DNA of 10,900 nt from SLAN01 sp046545955 (GTDB lineage: Bacteria > Spirochaetota > Spirochaetia > DSM-27196 > SKKC01): contig JBKGYS010000091.1 in NCBI GenBank assembly GCA_046545955.1, positions 1-10,900 of the forward strand, written 5' to 3'. The position numbers were made by a program, and so were the translations under genes. Below are positions 7,672-10,900 of this stretch, piece by piece. How positions within the stretch are numbered: position 1 is the first letter of the stretch; each line of letters opens with the position of its first letter. The notes beneath the pieces are model-generated. The model made no database searches. It was not told the DNA's origin and saw nothing but the letters and a program-made list of their open reading frames with translations.

Positions 7672-9465
7672 GTGAACAGAGAAGAACGATCAGCTCGTGG
7701 TCCTATTAAGGTCCTACCCGAAACAGTGGCGCGCAAAATCGCGGCGGGCGAAGTAATAGAACGTCCGGCATCGGTGATCCGCGAATTGATTGATAACAGC
7801 ATCGACGCCGGCGCCGGCTCGATATCCGTTGAAATCGCCGAAGGCGGACTTCGGTTTCTTCGTGTCACCGACGACGGAATCGGGATGGACGACTCGGACC
7901 TCGACCATTGTTATCTCTCGCACAGCACGAGCAAAGTACGTACTGCCGACGACTTGATCGGCATAGAAAGTCTTGGTTTTCGCGGAGAAGCGCTTTCGAG
8001 CGTGGCGTCGGTCTCGACGCTTGAGATCGCGAGCCGGACGGACGCGGGCGCCGGTGGGAGACGCACTATCGAGGAGGGTCGCGAAGTCGAACGCGGTGCA
8101 CCCAAAGGCACGCCGGGAACGGTAGTGCAGGTTCGACGTCTGTTCTACAATTTCCCGGCCCGGAAACGATTCCTCAAGCGGCCGGCGACCGAATCGGCAA
8201 TGTGCAGGCAGGTCTTTGTGGAAAAGGCGCTTGCGCATCCCGGCATTTCTTTCAAGCTGATCGCGGATAACACCGTGAAGCTCGTGCTCCCCCCTTCGAG
8301 CTTCCGGCAGCGCGTCGTTGCCACCCACGATGCCTTCAGCGAGCATCAGCTGCATACTATCGATCACGAGGGGGTGGCCTGCGAGATAAAGGCGGTGGTG
8401 GGAACGCCCGAACTCGCACGACGTAACCGCGGGCATATTCAGGTGTTCGTCAATGGTCGACGCATTAAGGAGTTCGGGTTTGTACAGGCGGTTGAATATG
8501 CGCTCGGCGACCGGTTTCATGGCGGCACGTTCCCGGTCGCCTTTCTGTTTTTGTCGGTCCCACCCGAGCACGTGGATTTCAATATACACCCGGCGAAACT
8601 CGAGGCGAAATTCGAACATCGCGAGCGAATACATCACGACATAGTCACAGCACTTCGAAGTCAGGGACCTACCACAGCGGCAGGCGCCGAATCGGAGCAG
8701 ACCCTAACAGCGCACGAGTCGGCACCTTTCGACCGTACCGCTCGTCCCCAATTGTCGCAGCCGAAACCCGCCCGCGATTCGCAGGACCTGCCTTTCGCCG
8801 CGCGCTCTGCCACAGGACCCGACCCGCGAATTGGAACGGAATCTGGGCGGCATCAAGTAGCCGCAGAATCGTATCGCCGAATCCCCGGTGACTTCGGCGC
8901 GCAGCATCCGGAGAGCGCCGACGCGACGAGCGAGCTTACATTTCATGGGCAGGCGTTCGGTGTTTTCCTTATCATCGAATCCACGCACAGCCTCTACCTC
9001 ATCGACCAGCATGCCGCCCATGAACGGATAATGTACGATTACTTCCGTCGCCGCGGCAGTAAACAGCCACTGCTCGTTCCTATTGATTTCGAGGTGGATA
9101 CATCGCAAGCGCAGGCTCTTCGAGACCGGTCCGAGCATGCCTCGTCGCTCGGCATTGACCTGACCGAGGAATCGCCAGGGCGCTTTCGTATTTCCAGCGT
9201 TCCCGAATCGTTTCGGGGTTCCGAATCGCTCTTAGCCGAAAGCCTTACCGGTCTCGAGGTCATCTCCGGGGAGTTTGAACGCGACCTCTACGCGACGATG
9301 GCGTGCAAGGCCGCGCTGCGCGGCGGAGATCACGTCGACAGTCTTACCGCGGTCGACCTTGCCGAACGCGCCTTAAGCCTCCCGGAACCGAGGTGCCCGC
9401 ACGGAAGGCCATTGTGGTACACGATCCGGCGAGATGATCTTTTCTCTGCAATCGGACGAACGTAA
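7672..9465 (+). CDS. mutL: DNA mismatch repair protein MutL with endonuclease motifs
   Basis: MutL couples mismatch recognition by MutS to strand incision and removal; it acts in the cytoplasm as a dimer. This 597-residue protein is full length. The GHKL ATPase head shows AAGEVIERP (24-32), catalytic Glu38 and the magnesium ligand Asn42 in RELIDNSIDAGA, DDGIGM (67-72), HSTSK (84-88) and GFRGEAL (102-108). The GTVVQVRRLFYNFPARKRFL segment and the NIHPAK motif of the second domain follow. A variable linker spans about 325-420. The C-terminal dimerisation and nuclease domain has DQHAAHERIMYD (445-456), ACKAALR (544-550) and CPHGRP (575-580), the metal-site motifs of MutL proteins that nick DNA themselves, as in bacteria lacking MutH. 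The start is GTG at 7672, about 11 residues before the usual IKVLP; no ATG is available in frame, and no clear ribosome site precedes it. It follows the giant gene by 45 bases on the same strand with no terminator seen, so co-transcription is likely. Confidence 0.97.
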   Translation: MNREERSARGPIKVLPETVARKIAAGEVIERPASVIRELIDNSIDAGAGSISVEIAEGGLRFLRVTDDGIGMDDSDLDHCYLSHSTSKVRTADDLIGIESLGFRGEALSSVASVSTLEIASRTDAGAGGRRTIEEGREVERGAPKGTPGTVVQVRRLFYNFPARKRFLKRPATESAMCRQVFVEKALAHPGISFKLIADNTVKLVLPPSSFRQRVVATHDAFSEHQLHTIDHEGVACEIKAVVGTPELARRNRGHIQVFVNGRRIKEFGFVQAVEYALGDRFHGGTFPVAFLFLSVPPEHVDFNIHPAKLEAKFEHRERIHHDIVTALRSQGPTTAAGAESEQTLTAHESAPFDRTARPQLSQPKPARDSQDLPFAARSATGPDPRIGTESGRHQVAAESYRRIPGDFGAQHPESADATSELTFHGQAFGVFLIIESTHSLYLIDQHAAHERIMYDYFRRRGSKQPLLVPIDFEVDTSQAQALRDRSEHASSLGIDLTEESPGRFRISSVPESFRGSESLLAESLTGLEVISGEFERDLYATMACKAALRGGDHVDSLTAVDLAERALSLPEPRCPHGRPLWYTIRRDDLFSAIGRT

Positions 9466-9484
9466 CCTTGAGCAGGAGATGCAA

Positions 9485-9500
9485 AGCGAGTCGAGTCGCT
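9485..9500 (-). terminator. weak hairpin between convergent genes
   Basis: AGCGA and TCGCT arms flank a 6-base loop at the junction of mutL and the TPR gene. On the minus strand the hairpin starts inside the TPR stop codon and is followed by only TTTGC; on the plus strand no T-run follows. It may end minus-strand transcripts weakly. No other terminator-like structure is seen in the 34-base gap. Confidence 0.2.
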
Positions 9501-10900
9501 CAGAGACCGCTCAGCAACTCTTCTACCTCCTCACGCTGACTGTACTCCGGGTTATCTTCGATCAATTCTTCGAGAACCGTCCGAGCTTCATCGGTATTAT
9601 CGCGCGAGATAAGAACCTCGCCGAGCTTCTGCCGCATCTCCCAATGGTCCGGGTTGTCATTGAGAAAGTCGCGAAGTTCCTCTTCCGCGCGATCGTACTG
9701 TGACGCACCGATATAAGCGGTAGCGAGATTACGACGAATCTCGGTCACATCCGAGTCGATTCGCCGCGCCGAGCGGAAATGGTCGATTGCCTCGTCGTAT
9801 TCTTCAAGGCTCAGATATACGCTCCCAAGGTTATTGTTCACCGCGGCACTATCGGGTTCCATTCCGTATGCGCGTAGCAGGTGATCGAGCGCCTCTTCGG
9901 GCTTATCGACCTCATCGAGCAAGCGACCGAGCTCGACGAGAGGCCGCGTGTATCCGTCGTCCAGTTCGCTCGCGCGCTCGTGTGACTCAATCGCCTCTTC
10001 TGTCTCACCGAGTTCTTCCAGAAGCTGGCCCTGAACGTAGAAGTACTCGGGCGAGGGGTTCAATGCGATGGCTTCCTGGATATACTCGTACCCCTGTTCG
10101 TAGTTTTCCACTCGCCTTGATATCTGCGCCGCATTGTAGTTATGAGTGGGACTGTCGGGGCTCAAGTCGGCCGCGCGAAGGAACTCCCGTTCAGCACGCT
10201 CGAGATTGCCGGCTGCCTGGTAGGCATTGCCGAGCTGCATTCGGTAAACCGCGTCGCGCGGTTCGATATCGACCGCTTCCTGGAGCCTGCTTACCGCGGC
10301 TTCGGAATTCCCGGCGTCAAGCTCTGCTACTCCAAGTCTTCGATAGGACGGTGCGTGATCAGGATCCTCTTCGATCGACCGATCAAACGCCTCACGGGCT
10401 GCATCGCCATCGCGAAGCTGCAGGTTGGATAGCCCAAGATTGTAATAAGCATTCCTGTATCCCGCGTCTATCTCGACGACCTTCTCGTAGCTCTCCCGTG
10501 CGTCTTCGAAGTCGCCATCCCGATACTGCGCATTGGCGAGTGCAAAATACACCCTCGCGTTATCGTCGACATACTCTGCTGCCTTCTCAAACTGATCGCG
10601 CGCCCGACTGTGATCTCCATCGTCCGCGTAGAGCTCACCCCGCGTGTAATAGGCGCGCCACTGTTCGTCATCCTGTTCGATAGCCTCATCGGCGAGATCC
10701 ATAGCGCGCTCGGTGTCGTCGCCGGTGTCTCGCCTGCGAAGTGCTTCCGCCTTGCCCGCTAAAGCTTCCGGACGGTTTTCCTCGAGCTCGAGAACATCAT
10801 CAAAAAGCTCACTCGCCCGATCGTAGTCTTCGTTACTGAGCGCCTCTTCGGCTTCCGCGAGCAAGTCGCGTATTTCTTCCTCAGCCTCGCGCTCTTCCTC
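9500..10900 (-). CDS. tetratricopeptide-repeat protein, 5' end beyond the window
   Basis: The frame is open to the right edge and gives 466 codons of the C-terminal part; the leading visible residues are a charged Glu/Arg stretch (EEEREAEEE), so the true start and any signal peptide or membrane anchor lie outside. A TTG at 10864 could be read as a start but continues an open frame and has no ribosome site, so I treat the gene as partial. Essentially all of the visible part is TPR: about 13 units of 34 residues with the usual signature (W/Y/L, G, Y/L, A, F/Y, A, P at the standard positions), for example AYYNLGLSNLQLRDGDAARE and AVNNNLGSVYLSLEEYDEA. It ends with EELLSGL. TPR superhelices bind peptides or partner proteins and act as scaffolds. 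The protein is strikingly acidic. In Borrelia the TPR-containing surface protein Lmp1 is encoded next to mutL, as I recall, which makes a distant relation possible. Other options are a cytoplasmic scaffold or a lipoprotein. Confidence 0.9.
   Translation of the reverse strand, partial: EEEREAEEEIRDLLAEAEEALSNEDYDRASELFDDVLELEENRPEALAGKAEALRRRDTGDDTERAMDLADEAIEQDDEQWRAYYTRGELYADDGDHSRARDQFEKAAEYVDDNARVYFALANAQYRDGDFEDARESYEKVVEIDAGYRNAYYNLGLSNLQLRDGDAAREAFDRSIEEDPDHAPSYRRLGVAELDAGNSEAAVSRLQEAVDIEPRDAVYRMQLGNAYQAAGNLERAEREFLRAADLSPDSPTHNYNAAQISRRVENYEQGYEYIQEAIALNPSPEYFYVQGQLLEELGETEEAIESHERASELDDGYTRPLVELGRLLDEVDKPEEALDHLLRAYGMEPDSAAVNNNLGSVYLSLEEYDEAIDHFRSARRIDSDVTEIRRNLATAYIGASQYDRAEEELRDFLNDNPDHWEMRQKLGEVLISRDNTDEARTVLEELIEDNPEYSQREEVEELLSGL

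Noticed and set aside
7714..8637. 307-codon minus-strand open frame
   Set aside because: It lies wholly inside mutL on the opposite strand, with no recognisable domain; long antisense frames are expected in GC-rich genes.
9787..10683. 298-codon plus-strand open frame
   Set aside because: It is antisense to the TPR repeats, is Arg/Pro/Ser-rich without domain features, and mirrors the repeat coding strand.

Overview
The window is a compact, GC-rich bacterial segment with six genes and no intergenic gap longer than about 70 bases. I see no tRNA, rRNA, insertion sequence, CRISPR array or phage gene. The best guess for the host is a free-living spirochaete, possibly a halophilic or alkaliphilic one. 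The reasons are a tetratricopeptide-repeat gene beside mutL (which recalls the lmp1/mutL neighbourhood of Borrelia, from memory), a giant outer-membrane protein, and very Asp/Glu-rich exported and repeat proteins. No single marker settles this, so the host call is an inference.

Left part (1-2430, minus strand): a tight three-gene operon read from right to left. It holds a 308-residue cytoplasmic protein I do not recognise, then an unusual membrane protein with an ion-channel-type voltage-sensor domain (S1-S4) followed by a two-helix unit with a periplasmic domain and a HAMP-like segment, then a small DUF503/YlxP-like protein. The spacings are 10 and 29 bases.

Centre (2431-7671): a 69-base divergent control region with a perfect 6-bp inverted repeat, then a single plus-strand gene for a 1708-residue secreted protein. 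It has a signal peptide, acidic beta-rich repeats, Asp-rich calcium-loop-like motifs, and a beta-strand-rich C-terminal part ending in phenylalanine, as outer-membrane barrels do. Two short motifs recall SprA, the large outer-membrane translocon of Bacteroidota, but this is a weak resemblance from memory.

Right part (7672-10900): mutL lies 45 bases downstream on the same strand and is probably co-transcribed with the giant gene. It encodes a complete MutL with the GHKL ATPase motifs and the metal-dependent endonuclease motifs. It converges, with 34 bases between, on a minus-strand gene for a protein made almost entirely of about 13 TPR units; that gene's 5' end lies beyond the right edge.

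MutL is the only gene whose function is firmly established. The envelope genes (voltage-sensor/HAMP protein, giant outer-membrane protein, possibly the TPR protein) may belong to a shared surface or sensing function, but nothing here proves it.
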